24,019 bases of DNA from an uncultured Paenibacillus sp. (GTDB lineage: Bacteria; Bacillota; Bacilli; Paenibacillales; Paenibacillaceae): assembly GCA_937895345.1 (NCBI GenBank), contig CALAWP010000013.1, forward strand, positions 1 to 24,019. The letters are read 5' to 3'. The notes beneath the pieces are model-generated. The model ran no database searches, was not told where the DNA came from, and saw only the letters and a list, made by a program, of their open reading frames with translations. The position numbers and the translations under genes were made by a program. The first letter of the stretch is position 1. Each line of letters starts with the position of its first letter. Positions 6,421 to 13,261 of the stretch are shown in pieces.

Positions 6421-7006
6421 CGTACAGAACAACAACGGCAATAACCGCTGCCGCAATCAGCGCGTAGACGACATTCGAATATACGTCCATAAACTCGACG
6501 ATCTCGTTCCAGTTGTCTCCGACGGCGGTGCCCAGCGTAACGAGGATGGAATTCCAGATGAGCGTACCGATCGTCGTAAACAACATAAACGGAACGAAGC
6601 GCATGCCGGACATGCCCGCGGGAATCGAAATAAGGCTGCGGATCAGCGGAATCATGCGGCAAAGCAGCACGGCCCAATAGCCGTATTTGTCGAACCAGGC
6701 ATCCGCCTTGCGGATATCCTCTTTCTTGACCCGAAGCACTCTGCCCCATCGTTCGATGATGCGTTCCAAACGCTCCACGCCAAGAAATCGGCCGATGAAA
6801 TACAGAATGACGGCTCCGACCAGCGATCCGAGCGTCGCGGTCACGATAACGCCGATCGGCGTCAAATTCGTATACGTCGTCATGAACCCTCCGAACGTCA
6901 AGATCACCTCGGACGGAATAGGCGGAAACAGGTTCTCCAATGCTATCATGAGAAGTATGCCCAAATATCCGTACTGCTCCATAAAATCGGTAATCCAGTT
7001 ATCCAT
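6398..7006 (-). CDS. DedA family membrane protein
   Basis: A 202-aa integral membrane protein of the DedA (SNARE-associated/VTT) family. It shows the conserved N-terminal re-entrant motif ENLFPPIPSEVILTFGG (24-40), a glycine-rich helix with FIGRFLG, and the motif RMIPLIRSLISIPAG (about 117-131) that holds the conserved arginines. The last helix ends in a short basic tail (YVRRARKF). Family members include the undecaprenyl-phosphate flippase UptA and polymyxin-resistance proteins; which lipid this one moves is not readable. The ATG at 7006 follows AGGTGGAAG closely. It leads a leftward series with the thioredoxin-like, MBL and tex genes, 52 nt from the next gene. Confidence 0.92.
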   Translation of the reverse strand: MDNWITDFMEQYGYLGILLMIALENLFPPIPSEVILTFGGFMTTYTNLTPIGVIVTATLGSLVGAVILYFIGRFLGVERLERIIERWGRVLRVKKEDIRKADAWFDKYGYWAVLLCRMIPLIRSLISIPAGMSGMRFVPFMLFTTIGTLIWNSILVTLGTAVGDNWNEIVEFMDVYSNVVYALIAAAVIAVVVLYVRRARKF

Positions 7007-7186
7007 TCTTCCACCTGCTTCGTTAATTTTGGCTTAGAACCCTCTGTTATTCTACCATAATGCACGTACCGCATTCTACCAACGGAAACCATGCCGGGGC
7101 CCTGCGGCCGGGCGAGGGGACAGCCGGAGAAACCATTGCGCGGCGCGATGCATATTTTGAGAGAAAGAAAGGAGCGGGTCGCTGCC

Positions 7187-7498
7187 ATGAAACATTTTAA
7201 TGAAAATCATAATCCGAATATGCCTTCGGCACGCAATATTCGCCGGGCATGCGCCAACGAGCTGTACCGCACGGCGAAACGGATGAAGCTGTGGGTTCCG
7301 AAGGACAAGATGGACCGGGCAGCCGCATTATATTACCGCAAGGTTGCGCTGAATATAGCCTGGATTACGGAAAATCGAGACAATCGGAAAAAGCAGGCGG
7401 ACTGGTGGTACGAAAATGTGAGCGCGGAAATCGCGGAGCTGTGGGACGTGGACCGCGACAAGCTGTGCGAGGCTTTTCGAGACGCGTACGGCGCATAA
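7187..7498 (+). CDS. Conserved-looking hypothetical protein, 103 aa
   Basis: I cannot name this family with confidence. The protein is soluble, rich in Arg, Lys, Trp and Tyr, and mostly helical by composition. Motifs include SARNIRRACANELYRTAKRM near the N-terminus, ALYYRKVALNIAWITENRDN in the middle and DWWYENVSAEIAELW near the C-terminus. No cysteine pairs, signal peptide or membrane segment are present. The frame is open from 7091, but the ATG at 7187 is preceded by AAAGGAG (12 nt spacing), while the earlier codons lie in GC-rich sequence without a ribosome site. It stands alone between the leftward dedA and the leftward spore gene pair. No promoter was identified with certainty. Confidence 0.75.
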   Translation: MKHFNENHNPNMPSARNIRRACANELYRTAKRMKLWVPKDKMDRAAALYYRKVALNIAWITENRDNRKKQADWWYENVSAEIAELWDVDRDKLCEAFRDAYGA

Positions 7499-7532
7499 GC
7501 AGGAGCGGCGAGCAACATACGGACGGCAGCCC

Positions 7533-7585
7533 AAAAAGCCCGAAGTGCCCATTGGAGAACCATTGCCTCCAACGATGCTTCGGGC
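7533..7585 (-). terminator. Intrinsic terminator of the sspH unit
   Basis: On the minus strand GCCCGAAG (7578-7585) pairs with CTTCGGGC (7538-7545) around an inner TTGGAG/CTCCAA stem, followed by TTTTT (7533-7537). It lies 33 nt downstream of the sspH stop. The plus strand lacks a comparable U-tract. Confidence 0.75.
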
Positions 7586-7618
7586 CTTCCATGTCCGCCG
7601 GCTTCGGCCGAGAGGCCG

Positions 7619-7804
7619 CTATTCCCTCATTTCCTGCAGCCGATCGACGGGAACCGTCTTCGTATGGACGGGGTTGTCGCCGATCGTCACCGTTGCGGTG
7701 CCGCTTGACTCGTCCACGTTTTCGATCCATACCGAGTCCCCTTCCAGCTGAACGGGAATCGTCGCTTCCGATTCGTAAATCGCTTTTGCCCTTGCCGTAT
7801 CCAT
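7619..7804 (-). CDS. sspH: H-type small acid-soluble spore protein
   Basis: A 61-aa protein of the SspH family. It starts MDTARAKAIYESEATIPVQ and ends TVPVDRLQEMRE. This follows the SspH pattern: an N-terminal RAK-I/L-S segment, a middle V-HVDE-like strand (here VWIENVDESSGTATV), and a closing TVPV-L-E. Minor SASPs of this class accumulate in the forespore; their exact role in the core is not established. The ATG at 7804 lies 2 nt after the stop of the 62-aa gene. Its ribosome site AAGGAG is embedded in the last codons of that gene with a rather long 13-nt spacing, so translation may be coupled. The unit has a sigma-G-like promoter at 8048-8077 and a strong terminator at 7533-7585, making it a compact two-gene spore operon. 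Confidence 0.88.
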   Translation of the reverse strand: MDTARAKAIYESEATIPVQLEGDSVWIENVDESSGTATVTIGDNPVHTKTVPVDRLQEMRE

Positions 7805-7806
7805 CG

Positions 7807-7995
7807 TTATGTTTGTTCTCCTTCCATTGCGGGATCCATCGTATCGGTCGTCGTCTCTTCAATCAGTCCGTTATGCACCGTCACATTGCCGCCGCCCAAA
7901 CCTTCATTGATCATGCGATCGATATCCATATAATTTTCGTCTCTTCCCTCAAAGCTCGATTCCGCGTTCGGATGCTGTTCATCCATGGCCGCCAT
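7807..7995 (-). CDS. Small acidic protein, 62 aa, partner of sspH
   Basis: I do not recognise this protein. It is acidic and has no hydrophobic segment. The core reads YMDIDRMINEGLGGGNVTVH, followed by NGLIEETTTDTMDP. A glycine-rich turn after a short helix and a Thr-rich tail are its only visible features. The frame is open from 8079, but the ATG at 7995 has AGGAGG 8 nt upstream and was chosen. It precedes sspH by 2 nt under the same sigma-G-like promoter, so expression in the forespore is likely. A spore-core or germination-related role is inferred from position only. It does not look like an alpha/beta SASP, lacking their conserved GPR cleavage region. Confidence 0.75.
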   Translation of the reverse strand: MAAMDEQHPNAESSFEGRDENYMDIDRMINEGLGGGNVTVHNGLIEETTTDTMDPAMEGEQT

Positions 7996-8047
7996 TTCAT
8001 TTCCCTCCTGCTTAATCGAATTGCGCGGCATTGCCGCTTCTATTCCA

Positions 8048-8077
8048 AAATATGCCCCATCGCCGGGCAAACCATGC
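8048..8077 (-). promoter_or_regulatory. Sigma-G-like promoter of the 62-aa gene and sspH
   Basis: On the minus strand GCATG (8073-8077) and CATATTT (8048-8054) are 18 nt apart. This fits the B. subtilis sigma-G pattern GHATR-N17/18-CATNHTA except for the last base. It lies about 53 nt ahead of the start codon at 7995. A forespore factor is the expected driver of an ssp gene. Confidence 0.5.
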
Positions 8078-8082
8078 ATCGG

Positions 8083-9516
8083 TTAAAAGAGCGGCGACAA
8101 GATGCGCACGGCCGCTTCAGCCGCCCTGCGCCCGATGGAGCGTCCCTCGTAGCTCGTTATTCCGATCTCCTTGCTGTCGCGAAGGTCGTTCATAAAGTCG
8201 GATTCCAGCCGCTTGATCATAAGCTCGTCAAACAGCACGGCCATCGCTTCATAATTGCTGTAGAAGCTTCTCATATCCAAATTCGCCGTACCGATCGCAG
8301 CGGCAACGGAATCGACGATAAGCACTTTGGAATGAATAAACCCTTTCTGATACCGGTATACTCGAACGCCCGCCTCCAGCATATCCCTGACATGCGACAA
8401 AGTGGCCAGCATGACCAGCTTGGAATCGCTGATACCCGGCACAATCAGCCGTACGTCGGCGCCGCTGCGAGCCGCAAGCCTCAGGCCGGCCGCCATGGCC
8501 GGGTCGGGAATAAAATATGGGGTCGCCGCGTAAATCTTCTGTCTGGCTGAATAAATGGCGCCGACCATCGACTCCGAAATGTTCCGTTCGCCGAATCCCG
8601 GTTTTCCGGGAACGACCAGCACCCGTTCGTTCGACTCTACCGAATGTGCGGGCATATAGGCGCTGCAATCGGTCAACTCTTCTCCCGCCGCCGCGGACCA
8701 GTCCCGCATAAAAAGCTCCTGCAAATAATAAACGGCGTCCCCTTCAAGCTGAAGATGCGTATCTCTCCAATACCCGAGCTTTGGATCGAGTCCTATATAT
8801 TCGTCGCCGATATTGATGCCGCCCAAAAATCCGGTCACTCCGTCCACGACAACGATTTTGCGATGATTGCGAAAGTTCAGGCGCCGCGCCAGCAACGCCA
8901 TGCGGGGAGGGGCAAAGCAATACACTTGAGCTCCGGCTCCTCGCAGCTCGTCCACATAACGTTTCGGAAGCTTCCAGCTGCCGACGCCGTCGTAGAGCAC
9001 CCGCACTTCGACGCCCTTGCGGGCTTTATCCGCCAAAACGCGAAGAAAGCTATCTCCGACGCTGTCGGCGCGAATCGTATAATAGTCGAGATGTATATGA
9101 TGCTTCGCCCGTTTCATCGCTTTCAAAATCGCGGCGAACGTTTCCTCTCCATCGCGCAGCACCTTGCTTCTATTACGGGCGGTAATCGGAAACGGGGAAA
9201 GACCGGCAAGAAGCCGGCGCAGCCGCTCTCCATCTTCAGCGGTTCGGGGCGGCAGGTCGTGGTCGATCACGGCCAAGGAAGCCGCATGGGCCATCCGTTT
9301 TTCGCAAACGGCTGTATGTTCGATGGCGTCGCGGCGCCGCGCCGTTTTTCTTCCAATTAGGAGATATGCGGCAAATCCCGTGAACGGAAGCACCGCCGCG
9401 ATAAACATCCATGCGGACATAAATGCCGGCCGGCGGTGCTCCATCAGCAGAATGGCAACGAGCTGGACAATGTACAAGGCCAAGACTGCTATCGTCAACC
9501 ATAGCCCCGTGGACAA
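8083..9516 (-). CDS. cls: Cardiolipin synthase (phospholipase D type)
   Basis: A 477-aa membrane enzyme joining two phosphatidylglycerol molecules into cardiolipin and glycerol. It has two N-terminal transmembrane segments (about 5-25 and 35-55) and two HKD catalytic motifs. The first is NHRKIVVVDG (His218, Lys220, Asp225); the second is FIHSKVLIVDS (His395, Lys397, Asp402). The length matches bacterial Cls enzymes. The start is a TTG at 9516 with AGGTGA 6 nt upstream; no better ATG lies near. The gene stands alone on the minus strand, between the sspH unit and the divergent M23 peptidase gene. Bacillus relatives have several cls paralogues, one linked to sporulation; the nearby sspH unit does not settle which this is. 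Confidence 0.93.
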   Translation of the reverse strand: MSTGLWLTIAVLALYIVQLVAILLMEHRRPAFMSAWMFIAAVLPFTGFAAYLLIGRKTARRRDAIEHTAVCEKRMAHAASLAVIDHDLPPRTAEDGERLRRLLAGLSPFPITARNRSKVLRDGEETFAAILKAMKRAKHHIHLDYYTIRADSVGDSFLRVLADKARKGVEVRVLYDGVGSWKLPKRYVDELRGAGAQVYCFAPPRMALLARRLNFRNHRKIVVVDGVTGFLGGINIGDEYIGLDPKLGYWRDTHLQLEGDAVYYLQELFMRDWSAAAGEELTDCSAYMPAHSVESNERVLVVPGKPGFGERNISESMVGAIYSARQKIYAATPYFIPDPAMAAGLRLAARSGADVRLIVPGISDSKLVMLATLSHVRDMLEAGVRVYRYQKGFIHSKVLIVDSVAAAIGTANLDMRSFYSNYEAMAVLFDELMIKRLESDFMNDLRDSKEIGITSYEGRSIGRRAAEAAVRILSPLF

Positions 9517-9548
9517 GACGGTTCACCTCATCTCCCGGTCAAGCGCAG

Positions 9549-9564
9549 TAAAATACGTATTTTA
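9549..9564. promoter_or_regulatory. 16-bp perfect palindrome between cls and the M23 gene
   Basis: TAAAATACGTATTTTA reads the same on both strands. It sits 33 bp upstream of the cls start and 42 bp upstream of the -35 of the M23 promoter, a position suited to a regulator of one or both genes. No known consensus was recognised. Confidence 0.35.
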
Positions 9565-9605
9565 TAGTGTGAACGTCCTCCATTCTCTCTATTCATCCCA
9601 ATGAA

Positions 9606-9634
9606 ATGACAAAATTCTAATCTGACCGCATAAT
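9606..9634 (+). promoter_or_regulatory. Sigma-A-like promoter of the M23-bactofilin operon
   Basis: ATGACA (9606-9611) and CATAAT (9629-9634) are separated by 17 nt; each differs from consensus at one position. The predicted start leaves a leader of about 80 nt that contains the palindrome AGAACGTTCT (9679-9688). Confidence 0.4.
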
Positions 9635-9722
9635 CGAATCATGGTATGTTTCAAACCTTTCAAGAATAAATAGTCATAGAACGTTCTGTACAACAATAAT
9701 GCCGGCCGGAAGGAGCAAACTC

Positions 9723-10769
9723 GTGAAACGAACGCGAAAGCCTGGATGGTCATTTGTGGTCATGCGCGGCGCCGACAAATCGGTGAGGCAATTTTCCGTA
9801 TCGAAACGATCGGTAGTCGCTGCACCCGTGGCTGCCGTGCTGGCGGTGTCGGGCTGCGTCGCCGGCCTTCAATTGAAGGCGGCTTATGAGCTTAAGCATC
9901 TGGAGGAACAGCTGGCGGCACAATCCGAGCACTATTCGCAAACGATTGACGGGAAGGAACTGGTCATCGACGAGAAGGATCAGGCGATCGTTTCATTGCA
10001 GCAGGAAATACTCGAGCTGTCGCGCCAAGCGCAGGATATGAAACAAAAGATGACGGAGCTTCAGGAGCTGGAAGCGAAGCTGAAGCTGTTTATCGAGAAG
10101 TACGGAGGATCGCTGAACGATACGAGCGGCGCTTCCATCAACGAAGCTCCCAAGGCAACGTCGGGAGTCCGGACGTTATCCGCCAGCCGCAACGCGGGTC
10201 AGGCCGTTCCCGTTGCCTATGCCGCCTCCCCCGACCATTTCCGCCAGATGGCCTTGCATGCCCAGGTGACTTCGCTCGATCTCAGCGCGCTGAGCGAAAT
10301 GGTGGATGCGATGGCCGTTTCGATGGAGCAGACGCTTCGGCAGGCGGAGCAAAAGCGGATGACCGTGGACGCCTACCCGTCCTTGTGGCCAACGCGGTCC
10401 AAGCAGCTGACGTCGGGCTTCGGTTACCGGAAAGATCCGTTTACGGGGCGGACCAGGTTCCATGCGGGCATCGACATTAAAGGAAATACGGGCGACCCCG
10501 TATTCAGCGCCGCCGACGGCACCGTGTCCGAAACCGGCTTCGATTCCCAGCTCGGCAACTATGTGATCGTGGATCATTTGGGAGGATTGCAGACGGCCTA
10601 TATGCATTTGAAGTCTATCGAGGCCCGCGAAGGCGATATCGTCGTCCGCGGCGAAAAGATCGGTCTGCTCGGCTCCAGCGGGCGGAGCACGGGTCCCCAT
10701 CTTCATTTTGAAATTATGCAAAAAAGCGAGCCTGTCAATCCGTTAAAATTTCTGGCCAAAGAAAGCTGA
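9723..10769 (+). CDS. Membrane-anchored M23 family metallopeptidase
   Basis: A 348-aa cell-wall peptidase. A short basic cytoplasmic tail is followed by one transmembrane segment (about 30-50), a long coiled coil (about 55-125), a linker, and a C-terminal LytM/M23 domain (about 225-345). Zinc ligands are FHAGID (His247, Asp251) and HLHFE (His328), with His295 and His326 as catalytic residues, so the domain looks active. M23 enzymes cleave peptidoglycan crosslinks or stem peptides. The frame is open from 9699, but the GTG at 9723 has AAGGAG 7 nt ahead and the basic start KRTRKPGW fits a membrane protein. The bactofilin gene follows after 46 nt, a pairing known from cell-shape systems in which the bactofilin positions the peptidase. 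Confidence 0.92.
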   Translation: MKRTRKPGWSFVVMRGADKSVRQFSVSKRSVVAAPVAAVLAVSGCVAGLQLKAAYELKHLEEQLAAQSEHYSQTIDGKELVIDEKDQAIVSLQQEILELSRQAQDMKQKMTELQELEAKLKLFIEKYGGSLNDTSGASINEAPKATSGVRTLSASRNAGQAVPVAYAASPDHFRQMALHAQVTSLDLSALSEMVDAMAVSMEQTLRQAEQKRMTVDAYPSLWPTRSKQLTSGFGYRKDPFTGRTRFHAGIDIKGNTGDPVFSAADGTVSETGFDSQLGNYVIVDHLGGLQTAYMHLKSIEAREGDIVVRGEKIGLLGSSGRSTGPHLHFEIMQKSEPVNPLKFLAKES

Positions 10770-10815
10770 TCGCGCAGGGAAGCCGGCGCAGCCACGAAGG
10801 AGGTAAACGGGATAC

Positions 10816-11256
10816 ATGTTCAAGGAAAATAAGCGAACGACGGCAACGGATACGCTGATCGGTCAAGGAACGATTGCAGAAGGGAAAATTTTATGCGAGG
10901 CGGGTCTGCGGATCGAAGGCGAATACCGCGGCGATATCGAATGCAAAGGCGATGTCATCATCGGGGAAAGCGGCATCGCCCGCTCGAACATCGTCGCCAA
11001 CGACGTGACGCTGGCCGGGCAGCTGTTCGGCGACGTCGTCACGAAAGGCCGGCTCGTCATCACCTCTTCGGGTCAAGTTACGGGCAACATTACGGCCCAT
11101 TCGCTTATTATTCAAGAAGGCGGCAAAATTAACGGAGGCTGCCGGATGGAGCTGCCTCCCGATGCCAAATCGAAGCCAGTTGCCGAGCTTGACTCCGCTT
11201 CCGGCAACGCCAACGAGTCCAAGGACAATCGGGCCAAATCGCGCCAAGCCGGCTGA
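10816..11256 (+). CDS. Bactofilin (polymer-forming cytoskeletal protein)
   Basis: A 146-aa protein with a central bactofilin domain (about residues 12-105). The domain is built from short repeated strands rich in Gly, Ile and Val, for example GTIAEGKILCEAGLRIEGEY and GDVVTKGRLVITSSGQVTGN, which form a right-handed beta-helix that polymerises without nucleotide. A flexible Ser/Asn/Lys-rich tail follows (about 112-146). The ATG at 10816 is preceded by AAGGAGGT. It lies 46 nt after the M23 peptidase gene. In H. pylori (CcmA with Csd peptidases) and in alphaproteobacteria such as Hyphomonas (BacA with an M23 enzyme), bactofilins direct wall hydrolases; the same is inferred here. A terminator follows at 11312. 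Confidence 0.93.
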   Translation: MFKENKRTTATDTLIGQGTIAEGKILCEAGLRIEGEYRGDIECKGDVIIGESGIARSNIVANDVTLAGQLFGDVVTKGRLVITSSGQVTGNITAHSLIIQEGGKINGGCRMELPPDAKSKPVAELDSASGNANESKDNRAKSRQAG

Positions 11257-11311
11257 GCCGGCGCCGCTGCACTTGTCCGCCGGACCCGGCCGTTTCATTC
11301 CTGAACTAAAC

Positions 11312-11366
11312 AAAGCCGTCCCGTCGTATTCTCGCAACGAGAATCGCCGGGACGGCTTTCTTTTTT
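11312..11366. terminator. Bidirectional terminator between bactofilin and ABC genes
   Basis: AAAGCCGTCCCG (11312-11323) pairs with CGGGACGGCTTT (11348-11359) around an inner ATTCTCG/CGAGAAT stem. It is followed by CTTTTTT on the plus strand and by TTGTTTAG on the minus strand after the shared TTT, so it can serve both convergent operons. Confidence 0.88.
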
Positions 11367-11383
11367 GCGGATTAGGTTAGCCG

Positions 11384-12175
11384 TTAAGCCGCCACGTCTC
11401 TTCTGCTGAATACGATCCAGGCAATGGCCATAAACAGCACGTAATAAACGCCGAGCACAGTAAGCGAAAATCCGAGCGTCATGCCGCCTGCCGCCGGCAA
11501 ATCGTCCAAATAGCGGGTCAGATTTAAATGGACGAACAGCACATAATCGATCCATTTGTACGGGAGCGAAGATAGCAGCAAGATGACGTTGTTGACGATC
11601 AGCATCAAAAAGAGCGCCAGCGCAATCGCAAGAACGGCGCTTCTGAACACGGCGGACAGCATAAACGCCAGCGTCACGGTAACGATAGAGGAAATAAAGC
11701 TCAGCCCGTAAAAGCGAAGCATGTACGCAAACGGCGACTCTCCTGCATCGGTAATGGACGTTGGAATCGACGGATCATTTAGCAGACCGAAGCACAGCCA
11801 GTTGACGACGAGCGTGACCACGAACAGGAGCGCCGCCATAAACAGGGCAAACGCAACGGTCGAAATGTATTTGGACAGCAATATTTTGGACCGGGACCAA
11901 GGCCGGATGAGCAGCAGCTTGATTGTGCCGGACGAGAACTCTTCCGCCACCGTTCCCGCACCCGCGACGACGGTAAAGATCGTCACGAGAAAATAGAGGA
12001 GCGACGATTCGACATAGACGACGTCCCACATGGAGACGTCCCGGCCGCCGAACGCCAGCCATAATACCGATACCGAGGTCACGGCCGCCGCCAGAATGAT
12101 GACCATGGCGACCGTTCGCGCCCGCAGAAACGTCTTCATATTTTCGTTTTGAACAAGCTTCATAAAATCAGCCAA
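11384..12175 (-). CDS. ABC-2 type transporter permease
   Basis: A 263-aa membrane protein with about six transmembrane helices and the domain layout of ABC-2 permeases. After the first helix and a short loop there is a helix near YFLVTIFTVVAGAG. It is followed by the coupling region AEEFSSGTIKLLLIRPWSRSK (about 80-100), typical of bacitracin and lantibiotic exporter permeases and of NatB-like proteins. The start is a TTG at 12175 with GGGAGG 8 nt upstream; it overlaps the end of the ATPase gene by 8 nt, so the two are co-translated. An in-frame ATG four codons later lacks a well placed ribosome site. The substrate is unknown. The gene ends just before a shared terminator with the bactofilin gene. 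Confidence 0.88.
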   Translation of the reverse strand: MADFMKLVQNENMKTFLRARTVAMVIILAAAVTSVSVLWLAFGGRDVSMWDVVYVESSLLYFLVTIFTVVAGAGTVAEEFSSGTIKLLLIRPWSRSKILLSKYISTVAFALFMAALLFVVTLVVNWLCFGLLNDPSIPTSITDAGESPFAYMLRFYGLSFISSIVTVTLAFMLSAVFRSAVLAIALALFLMLIVNNVILLLSSLPYKWIDYVLFVHLNLTRYLDDLPAAGGMTLGFSLTVLGVYYVLFMAIAWIVFSRRDVAA

Positions 12176-13094
12176 TGCGCTCGCCTCCCGTCACTTCCAA
12201 AAACTGATCTTCCAGCGATTTGACGTCGGGACGGATCGAATAGACGCTGATGCCCGCTCCGACGAGCGCCGCATTCGCCGATGCCGTCCGTTCCCTGTCC
12301 CCTTGCAGGACGACGAGGCCGGGCCCGGCCGATTCGGCTGCGAGACCGGCCGCGGAAAGCGCGTCCAGCGCCGCTTCGATCCGATCCACCTCAAACAGCA
12401 TCCTTGCCGTCCGCTCCTCCGTCATGCCGGCGCCGGTGCGCAAATCGCGCAAATCGATCAGTCTTCCGCTCTGAATAATGGCCACCCGGTCGCACATGAG
12501 CTCCATTTCCGACAGCAAATGACTGGAGACAAAGACGGTAACCCCTTCTTCGCTCGCCAGCCGGCGCAAATAATCGCGCATTTCCCGAATGCCGGCAGGG
12601 TCCAAGCCATTGGTCGGCTCGTCCAATATAAGCAGCTTGGGCTTGTGCAGCAGCGCTTGCGCCAGGCCGAGCCTTTGCCGCATGCCAAGCGAATACGTCT
12701 TGACCTTGTCGCGGATTCTCGCTTCAAGCCCGACCAGCCGGATCACTTCCTGCACCCGCTCCTCCGTCACTCCCGGCATCATACGAGCATAATGGAGCAA
12801 ATTTTTGTAGCCCGACAAATATTTATACATTTCCGGATTTTCCACGATCGCGCCTACTAATCGTATCGCTTTCTCGTAATCCTTGGCGATGCTGAAGCCG
12901 TTAATCGATATTTCGCCCGACGTCAGCGACATCAGGCCGACCATCATACGGATGGTCGTCGTTTTGCCGGAGCCGTTCGGCCCCAAAAATCCGAACACTT
13001 CCCCCGGCCGCAGCTCCAGCGACAATCGGTCGATAATCGTTCGGCCGCCGATCCGCTTCGTCACTTCATGCAGCCTGACTACAGACGTTTCCAT
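12168..13094 (-). CDS. ABC transporter ATP-binding protein (BcrA/CcmA-like)
   Basis: A 308-aa ATPase subunit. Walker A is GPNGSGKT (38-45), the signature is YSLGMRQ (134-140, in place of LSGGQ, as usual in this subfamily), Walker B is LLILDEP (154-160), and the H-loop is SSHLL (His192). After about residue 215 comes a C-terminal regulatory extension of some 90 residues. It pairs with the overlapping permease gene to form an exporter; similar pairs give bacitracin or lantibiotic immunity or export sodium, but no peptide or two-component genes are adjacent. The ATG at 13094 has GGAGG about 11 nt upstream. A promoter with a perfect -10 lies at 13179-13207, right after the gltB terminator. Confidence 0.93.
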   Translation of the reverse strand: METSVVRLHEVTKRIGGRTIIDRLSLELRPGEVFGFLGPNGSGKTTTIRMMVGLMSLTSGEISINGFSIAKDYEKAIRLVGAIVENPEMYKYLSGYKNLLHYARMMPGVTEERVQEVIRLVGLEARIRDKVKTYSLGMRQRLGLAQALLHKPKLLILDEPTNGLDPAGIREMRDYLRRLASEEGVTVFVSSHLLSEMELMCDRVAIIQSGRLIDLRDLRTGAGMTEERTARMLFEVDRIEAALDALSAAGLAAESAGPGLVVLQGDRERTASANAALVGAGISVYSIRPDVKSLEDQFLEVTGGERIG

Positions 13095-13178
13095 TCGTTA
13101 ACCTGCCTCCCATTGATCCAATCTCTAACCGGCGGCTCGCCTGGAGTTGTCGATATGCCATGGCCGCCAATATATCCC

Positions 13179-13207
13179 ATTATAAGCTTGCAGCTCTCTT
13201 AGAGCAA
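13179..13207 (-). promoter_or_regulatory. Probable promoter of the ABC transporter operon
   Basis: Perfect -10 TATAAT (13179-13184 on the minus strand), a 17-nt spacer and a poor -35 TTGCTC (13202-13207). The -35 sits at the U-tract of the gltB terminator, so the operon is probably transcribed independently of gltB. Confidence 0.45.
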
Positions 13208-13251
13208 AAAAAAGCCTCGCAACGGGCTGTCGCCAGCCGGTTGCGAGGCTT
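13206..13251 (-). terminator. Intrinsic terminator of gltB
   Basis: On the minus strand AAGCCTCGCAAC (13240-13251) pairs with GTTGCGAGGCTT (13212-13223) and runs into a tract of eight T residues (13206-13213). It lies 10 nt past the gltB stop codon. Confidence 0.92.
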
Positions 13252-13261
13252 ATAGGAATGG

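Noticed and set aside
9679..9688. AGAACGTTCT as a LexA (SOS) box
   Set aside because: The Bacillus LexA site needs GAAC and GTTC separated by four bases; here they touch.
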